In this document: positions 54,457 to 63,601 of the stretch, one piece after another
How positions within the stretch are numbered: the stretch's first letter is position 1
Layout: the number at the start of each line of letters is the position of its first letter
Assembly: GCF_027706745.1 (NCBI RefSeq)
Contig: NZ_JAQFWP010000019.1
Location: 33,634-97,633, forward strand
Length of the DNA: 64,000 bases
From: Nocardiopsis suaedae
Lineage (GTDB): Bacteria > Actinomycetota > Actinomycetes > Streptosporangiales > Streptosporangiaceae
Direction of reading: 5' to 3'
Program-made: the position numbers and the translations under genes
Notes under the pieces: generated by a model
Databases searched by the model: none
Seen by the model: only the letters and a program-made list of their open reading frames with translations
Told to the model about the DNA's origin: nothing

Positions 54457-55683
54457 TCAGCCGCCGGTCTCGGGGGTGAACCGCACCGGGAGGCTCAGCG
54501 GCCCCCGCATGATGCCCTCGGGGATCCTCGGCGGCTCTGCTCCGGGCTCCTCGGCGGCCATGTCCGGGAAGCGGGTCAGCAGCTCGCGCAGGCCGATGAC
54601 CGCCTCGGCGCGGGCCAGCGGCGCCCCCAGGCAGTAGTGCACGCCGTGCCCGAAGCTCAGGTGGCGCGCGTCCTTGCGGGCCACGTCCGCCTCCGCGCCG
54701 TCGGCGTCCAGGTTGGCCGACCCGAGGGCGACCAGCACCGCCTCGCCCTTCTTCACGCGCCGCCCGCCCAGCTCCATGTCCTCGGCGGCGAACCGCGCGG
54801 GCGTCAGCTCCACCGGCGCCTCGGTGCGCAGGAACTCCTCGACCGCGCCCGGCAGCAGGTCCGGCTCCTCGCGCAGCCGGTCGGCCTGGTCGGGGCGGCG
54901 CAGCAGCACCGCCAGGGCGTTGCCCAGCAGGTTGACCGTGGTCTCGTGCCCGGCGATCACCAGCAGCACGGCCGTGCCCAGCAGCTCCTCGTCCGACAGG
55001 CGCCCGTCCTGCTCGTCGTGGACCGTGATGAGCGCGCTGAGCAGGGCGTCGTCGGGGGCGCGGCGCTTGTCCTCCAGCAGCTCGGCCAGGTAGCGGTTGA
55101 GCATGACGCCGCCCTCGATCCGGTCGCCGCCGGTGACGCCCATGGCCTGGTTGGACCACTGCTGGAATTCGTCGCGGCGCTCCTCGGGCACCCCGAGCAG
55201 CTCGGAGATGACGGTCATCGGAAGCGGGCGGGTGTAGTCCAGCACCAGGTCGGCCCGGCCCTCGGGGGCGATGCGGTCCAGCAGGCCGCGGCAGATCTCC
55301 TCGATGCGCGGCCTGAGGCGCTCGGTGCTGCGCGGCGTGAACGCCCCCGAGACCAGCTTGCGCAGGCGCGTGTGGTCGGGCGGGTCGGCCATCAGCATGT
55401 TCCCGGCGAACCCCGTTCCGGGGCGGTAGGTGTCGGGCCGGACCGCGGCAGCCTCGGGGTCCTTGACCAGGCCGGGGTGGTTCAGGGCGCTGCGGGCCAG
55501 CTCATGCTCGACGACCACCCAGCCCGCGGTCCCGTTGGTGAAGCGGGCCGGGTGGATGGGGCCGCGCTCGCGCAGCTCGGCGAAGCGGGCGGGGGAGTCG
55601 GGTTTGAAGTCGGGGCCGTCGAGGAGCGGCGGCCCTCCGCCGGGCGTGCCGACGGCGCCGGTGTTCCGGTCGTGCGCGGACAT
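54457..55683 (-). CDS. Cytochrome P450
   Basis: 408 residues, usual for class I bacterial CYPs. I-helix oxygen-activation motif VIAGHETTVNLLG, K-helix ExxR in VEEFLRTEAP, and heme loop LSFGHGVHYCLGAPLARAEA with the Cys ligand. The N-terminus DGPDFKPDSPARFAELRERG and MADPPDHTRLRKLV are typical of CYP105/107-like biosynthetic or xenobiotic P450s. No ferredoxin gene is next to it. ATG 55683. Confidence 0.92.
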   Translation of the reverse strand: MSAHDRNTGAVGTPGGGPPLLDGPDFKPDSPARFAELRERGPIHPARFTNGTAGWVVVEHELARSALNHPGLVKDPEAAAVRPDTYRPGTGFAGNMLMADPPDHTRLRKLVSGAFTPRSTERLRPRIEEICRGLLDRIAPEGRADLVLDYTRPLPMTVISELLGVPEERRDEFQQWSNQAMGVTGGDRIEGGVMLNRYLAELLEDKRRAPDDALLSALITVHDEQDGRLSDEELLGTAVLLVIAGHETTVNLLGNALAVLLRRPDQADRLREEPDLLPGAVEEFLRTEAPVELTPARFAAEDMELGGRRVKKGEAVLVALGSANLDADGAEADVARKDARHLSFGHGVHYCLGAPLARAEAVIGLRELLTRFPDMAAEEPGAEPPRIPEGIMRGPLSLPVRFTPETGG

Positions 55684-55937
55684 GGGGTCCAGGTCCTCCA
55701 GGCGGGCTCTCGGGGCCCGGCGCCGCGGCGCCGGGGAGGGGCGTGGTGGGCCCTCCCCCGGATGCGGCGGCGGCAGCGGCCGGCGTCCGCATCCGGACGC
55801 GGCCGGGCGCCCGGCGCGGCGGCTGGGCCCGGCCGGACACGCCTGCGGTGCGGGATCGCGCGGGCGCGTCGGTGCCGGGGGGTAGCCTTCGCCTCCCCGG
55901 TGCCCAGTGACCCGTGCGACGAAGGGGCGGCAGGACG

Positions 55938-56645
55938 ATGTGCGGACGCTACGTCAGCGCGCGGAACGACCATGAGCTGCGGCTGCTCTTCGACGTGGAG
56001 CGGCGCGTCGGGGAGGCGCTGGCCCCCTCCTACAACATCGCGCCCACCCAGCACGTGCGGATCGTGCGCGAGGAGGCGGACGGCGACGGCGGGGCGGCCG
56101 TGCGCGAGATGCGCAACGCCCGGTGGGGGCTGCTGCCGGTGTGGGCCAAGGACCGCCGGATGGCGTCCCGGCTGATCAACGCCCGCTCCGAGACCGTCAC
56201 CGACAAGCCCGCCTTCCGGGCGGCCGCCGCCAGGCGGCGGTGCGTGCTCCCGGCCGACGGCTACTACGAGTGGCAGAAGACCGCCGGCGGCAAGGTGCCC
56301 TACTACCTGCACGGGCCCGAGGAGGAGGCGCTGGCCTTCGCCGGGCTCTACGAGCGGTGGGCCGACCCCGGGGTCGGCGGGGACGACCCGGACCGCTGGG
56401 TGTGGACCTGCACCGTCCTCACCCGCCCGGCCTCCGACTCGCTGGGGCGCATCCACGACCGCGCACCGGTCGTGCTCCCGGTGGACATGGTCGGCGACTG
56501 GCTCGACCCGGAGGCCACCGCCAAGGAGCGGGTGCGGGAGATCCTCGACGCCGTGCCCGAACCGCACCTGGTGCCCCGGCGCGTGGGCGGCGCGGTCGGG
56601 TCGCCGCGCAACAACGACCCCTCGCTGCTGGCCGAGGCCGACTGA
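55938..56645 (+). CDS. HMCES/YedK SOS response-associated protein
   Basis: 235 residues. Met-Cys2 (MCGRYVSA) gives the catalytic Cys that crosslinks to abasic sites after Met removal. NIAPTQ, RWGLLPVWAKD, LINARSETV, CVLPADGYYEWQ and the late IHDRAPVVL (His) are the SRAP motifs. It protects abasic sites in single-stranded DNA. ATG 55938 is required to place Cys at position 2. Confidence 0.93.
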   Translation: MCGRYVSARNDHELRLLFDVERRVGEALAPSYNIAPTQHVRIVREEADGDGGAAVREMRNARWGLLPVWAKDRRMASRLINARSETVTDKPAFRAAAARRRCVLPADGYYEWQKTAGGKVPYYLHGPEEEALAFAGLYERWADPGVGGDDPDRWVWTCTVLTRPASDSLGRIHDRAPVVLPVDMVGDWLDPEATAKERVREILDAVPEPHLVPRRVGGAVGSPRNNDPSLLAEAD

Positions 56646-56661
56646 GCCGGTGTGGGGCCCA

Positions 56662-57864
56662 TCAGCGCGCGTGCGCGGGCTCGGCGGCGCCCGGCGCGGA
56701 CTCCGCGCCCGCGTCGGGGGAGCGCCGGTCCAGCAGGCCCGAGACCAGCGCCAGCCCCAGGCCGACCACGGCCAGGCCCGCGCCCATCAGGTTCGGCGCC
56801 GTGTAGCCGTACCCGGCGGCGATGACCAGCCCGCCCAGCCAGGCGCCGGCCGCGTTGGCGATGTTCAGCGCCGCGTGGTTGAGCGCCGCCGCCAGCGTCG
56901 GCGCGTCCGAGGCGGCGTTCATCAGCCGCATCTGCAGCGACGGGATCAGCGCGCTCCCGGCGAAGCCCAGCAGGAACACCGCGGCCACCGCGGGCGCCTT
57001 GTAGGAGGCGACCGCGTGCATCAGCAGCAGCACGGCGGCGATCGCGGCCATGCACACGTACATCGTCGGCATCAGGGACCACCGGTCCGCGGCCCGGCCG
57101 CCGACCAGGTTCCCCAGGGTCATGCCCACCCCGTAGACGGCCAGGATGAGGGTGACGGCGCCCGCGCCGAACCCGGCGACGTCGGTCATCATCGGGGAGA
57201 TGTAGCTGTAGGAGGCGAACATGCCGCCGAACCCGACCGCGCCCACGGCCAGGGCCAGCCAGACCTGCCCGCGCTTGAGGGCGCCGAGCTCGGCGCGCAC
57301 CGAGGTGCCCGGGTGCGGCTTCTGCGACGGCACCCACGCGGCCAGCGCCAGCAGCGTCACCACGCCCACCGCCGTCACCAGCAGGTAGGTGGCGCGCCAG
57401 CCGAAGGCGTGCGAGACGGCGGTGCCCAGGGGGACGCCCACGATGTTGGCCACCGTCAGCCCGGCGATCATCAGCGACACGGCCTGGGCGCGCTTGGTCG
57501 CCGGGACCAGGGAGGCGGCGACGACCGCGCCGACGCCGAAGAAGGTGCCGTGCGGCAGGGCGGTCAGGAACCGCGCCGCGAGCAGGAACTCGAAGTTCGG
57601 GGCCAGCGCCGAGGCCAGGTTGCCCAGGGTGAAGGCGCCCATCAGCGCCATCAGCAGGTGCTTGCGGTCCACCCGGGCCCCCACCGCCGCCAGCACCGGG
57701 GCGCCGATCACGACCCCGAGCGCGTACCCGGAGATCATGTACCCGGCGGTGGGGATCGAGACGCCGTAGGCCTCGGCGACCTCGGGCAGGATGCCCATGG
57801 CGACGAACTCTGTGGTGCCGATCCCGAAGCCTCCCAGGGCCAGGGCGAGCAGGGCGATGGGCAA
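56662..57864 (-). CDS. MFS drug exporter, DHA1 (AraJ/Cmx-like)
   Basis: 400 residues with 12 helices. The start is TTG 57864 (aaaggga upstream), giving MPIALLALALGGFGIGTTEF, the family N-terminus; the longer frame is non-family. Motif A is in VGARVDRKHLLMAL, and motif C-like residues in VANIVGVPLGTAV. It is a paralogue of the 5434-6603 exporter. It converges on the HMCES gene with a 16-base gap. Confidence 0.86.
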   Translation of the reverse strand: MPIALLALALGGFGIGTTEFVAMGILPEVAEAYGVSIPTAGYMISGYALGVVIGAPVLAAVGARVDRKHLLMALMGAFTLGNLASALAPNFEFLLAARFLTALPHGTFFGVGAVVAASLVPATKRAQAVSLMIAGLTVANIVGVPLGTAVSHAFGWRATYLLVTAVGVVTLLALAAWVPSQKPHPGTSVRAELGALKRGQVWLALAVGAVGFGGMFASYSYISPMMTDVAGFGAGAVTLILAVYGVGMTLGNLVGGRAADRWSLMPTMYVCMAAIAAVLLLMHAVASYKAPAVAAVFLLGFAGSALIPSLQMRLMNAASDAPTLAAALNHAALNIANAAGAWLGGLVIAAGYGYTAPNLMGAGLAVVGLGLALVSGLLDRRSPDAGAESAPGAAEPAHAR

Positions 57865-58000
57865 AGCGCTCCCTTTCTCGGGTGGTCGGATGATGGGGCG
57901 GAAAAGGTCCCCGGCCCAGCCAACACCCTTCGCGCGCGCGGCGCTTCCCTTTGACCGGGATCGGCGGTGTGAGAGTCGTCGCGCCCGGGCGGCCGCCGCG

Positions 58001-59272
58001 TCACACCGGGTTCGGTGCGCCTGCCCGGTGCGGACGCCTGTAGGTGAGGCGGCGCAGCAGCGCCTCGGCCGGGCCGGGCCGTCCCGCGCGTTCCAGGGCG
58101 GCGGCCGCCGCCACCGTGACCAGCCAGACCGCCGCGGCGAACAGCGCCATCCCCGCGCTCCCCATGTGGGCGCCCAGCCCCAGCCCCCAGGCCGCGAGCG
58201 CCGGGGCGAACAGCAGCGAGTGCGCCATGTAGCCCGACAGTGACCGCTTGCCGAGCGCCGCGACCGCCCCGGCCGCCCGGCCGGGACCCCCGCGCGCCGC
58301 GATCCGGTGCGCCGCCAGGGTGAACAGTGCCGCGTACCCCAGCCCGCACAGCAGCCCGGTGGCCGACTGCAGCGCGGGCAGCGGCCCCTCCTCGGCGATC
58401 GCGGCCGGGGCCGCCTCCAGGACACCGACGTGCACCAGCGCCGACGGGAGCCCGCCCAGCCAGCCGACCGGCACGCCCACGGCCGCCGTCCAGCGCAGCA
58501 GCCGCAGATGGCGGCCGGGCTCCTCCAGCACCCGGCGGCGCGCCGCCCACATCCCGGCCGCCATCGCCGCCAGGGTGGTCACCCCCAGGAGCGAACCGGC
58601 CGCGGTCACCACGAGCCAGGTGGTGATCCGGGTACGGGCGGCCGCCGCCCAGTCGGCCTCACCGGCGGCGTAGTAGAACGTCGAGGGGGCCTCCGGCGGC
58701 GCCGTCGCGGTGATCCCGGTCAGGCCCTCGGACGCGACGGCCCACAGGCCCTGCGCCGCGGGGACGGCGGCGACCAGGGCGAGCACCGCGGCCACGCCGA
58801 GCAGGACGCGGTCGGAGCGGCGCACCAGCAGCCATGCCAGCACGAGCCCGGTGACGCCGTAGGCGCCGACGATGTCCCCGGCCATGAGCAGGGAGGCGTG
58901 TACGGCGCCGAAGGCGACCATCCACAGGCTCCGGCGGGTCAGCAGCAGCGACGCGGCGCGGCCGGAGGCGCCGTGGGCGACCTGGCGCTCGTACAGGCGC
59001 ATCATCCCGTAGCCGAACAGGAACGCGAACAGCGGGTAGGCGCGCAGGTCCAGTGCGGTGATCATGGCGAACTGAACCGCGCCGTCCAGGGGCGTGCCGT
59101 CGACCGGGTGCCAGCCGGAGGGGCCGTGCTCGGCCGCCCACAGGTGGAAGGCGGTATTGGAGAGCACGATCAGCAGCAGCATCGCACCCCGGGCCAGGTC
59201 GGGCGCCAGCGCGCGCTCACGGGCGCGGACCGGCCCGCGCAGGGAGGGGGCGTCAGGTGACGGTTCGGGCAT
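58001..59272 (-). CDS. DUF418-family membrane protein
   Basis: 423 residues with about ten helices. AYPLFAFLFGYGMMRLYERQ, GDIVGAYGVTGLVLAWLL and the C-terminal GKRSLSGYMAHSLLFAP are DUF418 motifs. The function is unknown; YeiB-like proteins of the family are predicted transporters. ATG 59272 is seven bases after TAGCGT (59285-59280), so the transcript is leaderless. Confidence 0.85.
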   Translation of the reverse strand: MPEPSPDAPSLRGPVRARERALAPDLARGAMLLLIVLSNTAFHLWAAEHGPSGWHPVDGTPLDGAVQFAMITALDLRAYPLFAFLFGYGMMRLYERQVAHGASGRAASLLLTRRSLWMVAFGAVHASLLMAGDIVGAYGVTGLVLAWLLVRRSDRVLLGVAAVLALVAAVPAAQGLWAVASEGLTGITATAPPEAPSTFYYAAGEADWAAAARTRITTWLVVTAAGSLLGVTTLAAMAAGMWAARRRVLEEPGRHLRLLRWTAAVGVPVGWLGGLPSALVHVGVLEAAPAAIAEEGPLPALQSATGLLCGLGYAALFTLAAHRIAARGGPGRAAGAVAALGKRSLSGYMAHSLLFAPALAAWGLGLGAHMGSAGMALFAAAVWLVTVAAAAALERAGRPGPAEALLRRLTYRRPHRAGAPNPV

Positions 59273-59478
59273 GGCACCGACGCTAGGAACGCGGGGCGCC
59301 GCCGGGCATCGGGCGTCGGTATCGGGCCGCGCGTCGGCGGACCGACGCCCGCGCCCGGGCATCGGCCGAAAGTCGGAACGGCCCGCCCCCCCGGAGCGCC
59401 GCACTGAATACCGCTCGGTATGGTCGGACCACCCTCCCACCCCCTCGGCGCCCCGGCAGGCGCGGGAAAGGCGGCCAC

Positions 59479-60348
59479 ATGAGCACGGACACGCACGCGA
59501 CCGACCCGGCCCTGGCCCGCAAGGCGTGGGCGTCCCTGGAGAACTACCACTCCGGCGCCTACTTCGCCCCGGAGGTCCAGAAGAACTACGAGGAGCTGGG
59601 CGCCCACCCCCGCCACTCCTACTTCGGCGGGCGTGCGGCGCCGATGGGCGCCGTGCCCGCGGAGGTCGTCATCGCGACCTTCCACAACTTCTGCCCGGAC
59701 CTGGTGCGCCAGGCGGTGCCCGCGGTGTGGGAGGCCGCCTCCCCGGAGGACTACCTGCGGGCGCGGCTGGACGGCATGGACGCCGCGCTGCGGCGCGTCC
59801 TCGGCGACCGGGTGGACTCCCCGGAGATGCGCCGGGCGGCCGAGCTGGCGCGCACCGCCGCCGAGGCGGCGTGCGAGCGGGTGGACGGCCGCCCGCTGTT
59901 CTCCGCCTACGCCGCCCTCCCCTGGCCCGGCGAGCCGCACCTGGTGCTGTGGCACGCCCAGACCCTGCTGCGCGAGTTCCGGGGCGACGGGCACATCGCC
60001 CTGCTGGTGGCCCAGGGCACCAGCGGGCTGGAGGCGCTGGTCGCCCACGCGGCGACGGGGAACATTCCCGTCAAGTTCCTGACGATGAGCCGCGCCTGGC
60101 CTGAAGAGGAGTGGGACGCGGCGGCCGAGCGGCTGCGCGACAAGGGCCTGGTGCGCAAGGACGAGCTGGCCCTGACCGACAAGGGGGCCGAGCACCGGGC
60201 CGAGCTGGAGGCCGCCACCGACCGGCTGTCGGCGGCGCCGTACGCGGCCCTGGGCGACGAGGGCTGCGAGGAGCTGGTCCGCTTGGGGGGTCCGCTGGCC
60301 AAGGAGGTGGGCGAGGCCCTGCTCCCGTGGGCGAAGCCGAAGAGGTAG
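59479..60348 (+). CDS. SCO6745-family helix-turn-helix protein
   Basis: 289 residues. ARKAWASLENYHSGAYFAPE and RAAPMGAVPAEVVIATFHNF are the SCO6745-family N-terminus. The C-terminal part has a winged-helix-like segment (EEWDAAAERLRDKGLVRKDE, LALTDKGAEHRAELE). Role unknown, perhaps regulatory. ATG 59479, aaaggcgg RBS. Confidence 0.8.
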   Translation: MSTDTHATDPALARKAWASLENYHSGAYFAPEVQKNYEELGAHPRHSYFGGRAAPMGAVPAEVVIATFHNFCPDLVRQAVPAVWEAASPEDYLRARLDGMDAALRRVLGDRVDSPEMRRAAELARTAAEAACERVDGRPLFSAYAALPWPGEPHLVLWHAQTLLREFRGDGHIALLVAQGTSGLEALVAHAATGNIPVKFLTMSRAWPEEEWDAAAERLRDKGLVRKDELALTDKGAEHRAELEAATDRLSAAPYAALGDEGCEELVRLGGPLAKEVGEALLPWAKPKR

Positions 60349-60936
60349 GGGCGGGGCACGGCTCAGGGCGCGCAGCACAGCACAGCAGGACACAGCACGG
60401 CGCTGCTCCGTGCGGGGCGTGGGGCCGTGTTCGGAGCGACCGTGGGCCGTCGGCAGGCGTGTCGGTGGCCCGCCGCCCCATTCGGACGGGTGAAGGTCGA
60501 AGGGACGCGCGGTCGATGGCCGTGGATGGCCGTGAGGATCGGGCCTTTGGGAGCCGCCGGAGTGTCCCGCAGTGTCGGCGTCCGCTGCGACGGTGCGGCT
60601 TTCGGTGGCCGTGGCCGTGACGGTCCTCGGTCGGCGGTCCGGGCGCGGTCCAGGGGGCATGGAGGACCCGACGACCCGGCCGGGTGGTGGATGGCGCCAC
60701 TCCAGCGGACATGCCCTCTCGTAAAGGGGGCGGGGCACGTCCAGGTCGACGGCTGGGCCTCCGACAGCCGTGTCGCCGCCCGCACCAGCCCGGCCAGCGC
60801 GGCAGCGGCAGGTCCGGCAGGGCCTCCAGGAAGCGAGACGAGACGAACGCTTAGGTCGAGGGCGACCCTTCCAGTGCGTCTGGCATTGTCTCGTATTTTC
60901 ACCCCAATGAAAGAGGTAAATCGATAAGCTGCTTGA
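60349..60936. other. Left flank of the TnpB element; possible decayed minus-strand gene
   Basis: 588 bases without an intact gene. On the minus strand the segments SRFLEALPDLPLP, AALAGLVRAATRLSEAQP and AVDLDVPRPL follow each other in three frames (60837-60730), like the C-terminal tail of an acyl-CoA synthetase or similar protein with two frameshifts. A small hairpin ggtcg-aggg-cgacc is at 60854-60867. The left end of the TnpB element cannot be fixed. Confidence 0.35.
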
Positions 60937-62088
60937 GTGAAGATTGTTGTGCAGGTGAAGCTGCTCCCCGACGCCGCTCAGAAGGCGGCGCTGTGGGAGA
61001 CACTGAAGCTGTGCAACCGTGCGGCCAATTGTGCCTCTCAGCGCGCACACAAGACCGGAGTGAAGGACAAAGCGCCCCTTCAGCGTTTGGTCTATGACGA
61101 CCTCAAGGCGATGGGCTTGTCCGCCCAGCCCGCGATCCATTGCGCACGCAAGGTCGCCGGGGCCTACGCCACACTGGAGGCCAACCTCGCTGCCGGGAAC
61201 TACGGCCGCAGGGGCTCCAAACGGCGCACCCGGGCAGAGGACACGCCGGTCAGGTTCCGCAAGGACAGCGCCCAGCCGTTTGATGACCGATGCCTGTCGT
61301 GGCAGGTGGATGCTCGCGCCGTGTCGATCTGGACTGTACGCGGTCGACTCAAGGGCCTGGGCTTCGTCTGTTCGCCGGAGCAGGCGAAGATGCTCACCGA
61401 GTACCGCAAGGGCGAGTCCGATCTCGTCCGGCGCGGAAACAACTGGTACTTGTACGCTACGTGCGAGGTTCCCGAAGCCGAGGAGTACACCCCCGACGGG
61501 TTCCTCGGCGTCGACTTGGGCATCGCCAACATCGCCACCACCAGCGACGGCGCGATTCACTCTGGAAAGCGTACGAACAACGTCCGCCACCGGCACCGTC
61601 GTCTGCGCAGGCGGCTGCAGAGGAAGGGCACCAGGTCCGCCAAGCGCGTGCTGCGCCGGCTGTCGGGACGTGAGAGGCGGTTCGCGGCCGACACCAACCA
61701 CCGCATCTCCAAACGCATCGTGACCGAGGCTCAACGCACCTCGCGCGGCATCGCCCTGGAAGAACTGGGCGGCATCCGCAAGAGGGTACGGCTACGAAAG
61801 CCCCAGCGGGTCACGCTGCACTCATGGAGTTTCGCCCAGCTCGGGTCCTACATCGCCTACAAGGCGAAACGGGCCGGGGTTCCGGTGGAGTACGTGGACC
61901 CGGCCTACACCTCGCAGGGGTGCAGCGCCTGTGGCCACACCGATAAGGGGAACCGGCCCGCCCAGGCCACCTTCTCATGTACGTCGTGCGGCTTCGCTGA
62001 GCACGCCGACGTCAACGCGGCCCGCAACATCTCTTCGCGGGGTGTTGCGGGTTGGGCAGTGAGTCACGCTGCCGACGACGCGGCCTGA
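60937..62088 (+). mobile_element. tnpB: TnpB (IS200/IS605-type OrfB) gene
   Basis: 383 residues, GTG start. RuvC-like catalytic residues: Asp193 in FLGVDLGIANIATT, Glu275 in IALEELGGIR, Asp358 in FAEHADVNAARN. The zinc finger is CSACGHTDKGNR (Cys329, Cys332) and CTSCGFAE (Cys348, Cys351), so it looks intact. TnpB proteins are RNA-guided DNA nucleases using an omega-RNA from the element end. No TnpA transposase is encoded, so it is a TnpB-only element (IS1341-like), immobile unless helped in trans. Composition is lower in GC than its neighbours. Confidence 0.9.
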
Positions 62089-62150
62089 AGCACACCCGCC
62101 AGGTGTGAACAAGAGCTGCAAGCCCGGTCCCACGGGGCCGTGAAGTTGAC
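61980..62150 (+). ncRNA. Candidate omega-RNA (reRNA) and right end
   Basis: Downstream of tnpB a stem cggtccc (62125-62131) pairs with ggggccg (62134-62140, one G-U), followed by TGAAGTTGAC ending at 62150. This resembles the omega-RNA 3' end (…GTTGAC) of IS605-type elements; bases from 62151 would be the guide. The 5' end overlaps tnpB and is not defined by sequence alone. Confidence 0.45.
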
Positions 62151-62479
62151 CGACGATGGGGCGATTCCGTGGTGGCCGGGCTCCGCCCGGAGGACGCCAC
62201 TGCTCCGACGGCGGCCCCGGACCCGGCCCTGAGCCGTGCCGGTCGCCCGGCTCCAAGGCGGCGTGACACCGCCCGTGGCCGTGACCTGCCGCCCGCCCCG
62301 GGGTGAGTATGCACCGACGCGATCAGCGGACCGGGCGTCGGTCCGCAGGGCCGCAGGCCGAACCGCCCCACGCCTTAGCCGCGGCGGCTGGCCGGAGCAG
62401 GGACGGCATTCGACGGGACCGGACACGGCCGTCGAATGCCGTCCCCTCCAGCGGACGCCACCGGAACAGGAGGAGCCGC
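62151..62479. other. Gene-free leader of the monooxygenase with inverted repeats
   Basis: 329 bases holding a 7-bp stem (gcggacc 62326-62332 with ggtccgc 62340-62346) and the 17-bp stem at 62400-62445. No ORF is convincing. Confidence 0.4.
62400..62445. promoter_or_regulatory. Perfect 17-bp inverted repeat upstream of monooxygenase
   Basis: gggacggcattcgacgg (62400-62416) and its exact complement (62429-62445) around a 12-base loop, 34 bases before GTG 62480. It could be an attenuator, terminator or operator. Confidence 0.6.
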
Positions 62480-63601
62480 GTGCCGGTTGGCACTGGGGGA
62501 GTGCGAAAGCGGGCGAAAGGGGCGGGTGTGGAGGCGGGTGCGGACCTCGACGTGGCGGTGGTCGGTGCGGGGCAGGCGGGGCTGGCCGTCGGCTACCACC
62601 TGCGCCGTACCGGACTCGGCCACCTGCTCCTCGACGGGAGCCCCCGCCCCGGCGGGGCCTGGACGCGGTACTGGGATTCGCTGCGCCTGTTCTCCCCTGC
62701 CGAGCACAGCCCCCTGCCCGGGTGGTGGATGCCCGAGCAGCCGGGCGAGCCCTTCCCCACCGCCGGCCACGTCGTCCGGTACTTCACCGGGTACGAGGAG
62801 CGGTACGCCCTGCCCGTCCGGCGCCCGGTGCGCGTGCGGGCGGTCCGCCCCGACGGGGACCGGCTGGCGGTGGAGGCGCACACCCCCGACGGCCCCCGGG
62901 TGTGGCGCGCCCGTGCGGTGGTGAGCGCCACCGGCACCTGGGGGCGCCCCCGCACACCCGACCACCCCGGGCGGGACCGCTTCGGCGGGCTCCAGCTCCA
63001 CGCCGCCGACTACCGCCGCCCCGACCCCTTCGCCGGGATGCGGGTGGCCGTCGTCGGCGGCGGCAACTCGGCGGCGCAGATCCTCGCGGAGCTGTCGCAG
63101 GTGGCCGAAACGCTGTGGGCCGCCCGGCGCGAGCCCCGCCTCATGCCCGACGACGTCGACGGCCGGGTGCTGTTCGACGTGGCCACCCGCAAGGCGGCGG
63201 CGCGCCGGGAGGGGCGGGAGGCCGACGGGGTCGGCGCCCTCGGCGACATCGTGATGGTCCCGCCGGTGCGCGAGGCGCGCGACCGCGGCGTCCTCAAGGC
63301 CCACCCGATGTTCGAACGCCTGACCGGGCGGGGGCTGCGCTGGTCGGACGGCCAGGAGTGGGAGTGCGACGCGGTGGTCTGGTGCACCGGCTTCCGGCCG
63401 GATCTGGAGCACCTGGCGCCCTTGGTGGCGCCGGGCGGGGACGGGACCGTGCCGACCGAGGGCACCAGGCTCCTCGCGGACCCGCGCGTGCACCTGGTCG
63501 GCTACGGCGACTGGACCGGCCCGGCCTCGGCCACCGTCATCGGCGCCGGAATGGCGGCCAAGGCGGCGGTGAAGGAGATCAAGGCCCTGCTGGAGGGGTG
63601 A
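62480..63601 (+). CDS. FAD/NAD(P)-binding flavin monooxygenase-like protein
   Basis: 373 residues. The FAD motif is VAVVGAGQAGLAVGYHL (GxGxxG), the NADPH motif VAVVGGGNSAAQIL (G-x-G-x-x-x), and the C-terminal VHLVGYGDWTGPASATVIG fits class B-like flavoproteins (ArsO/CzcO-like). It may oxidise heteroatoms or act on a thioredoxin-like partner; the substrate is unknown. GTG 62480 is chosen for the caggaggag RBS; GTG 62528 would start right at the fold. The strong hairpin upstream may control it. Confidence 0.82.
   Translation: MPVGTGGVRKRAKGAGVEAGADLDVAVVGAGQAGLAVGYHLRRTGLGHLLLDGSPRPGGAWTRYWDSLRLFSPAEHSPLPGWWMPEQPGEPFPTAGHVVRYFTGYEERYALPVRRPVRVRAVRPDGDRLAVEAHTPDGPRVWRARAVVSATGTWGRPRTPDHPGRDRFGGLQLHAADYRRPDPFAGMRVAVVGGGNSAAQILAELSQVAETLWAARREPRLMPDDVDGRVLFDVATRKAAARREGREADGVGALGDIVMVPPVREARDRGVLKAHPMFERLTGRGLRWSDGQEWECDAVVWCTGFRPDLEHLAPLVAPGGDGTVPTEGTRLLADPRVHLVGYGDWTGPASATVIGAGMAAKAAVKEIKALLEG

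Noticed and set aside
55738..55870. GC-rich repeat-like stretch upstream of HMCES
   Set aside because: Simple G/C composition without defined repeat units or stem arms.
60427..60927. 166-codon plus-strand ORF left of tnpB
   Set aside because: W/R/G-rich shadow-like composition with no motif; a weak minus-strand remnant explains part of the same DNA.
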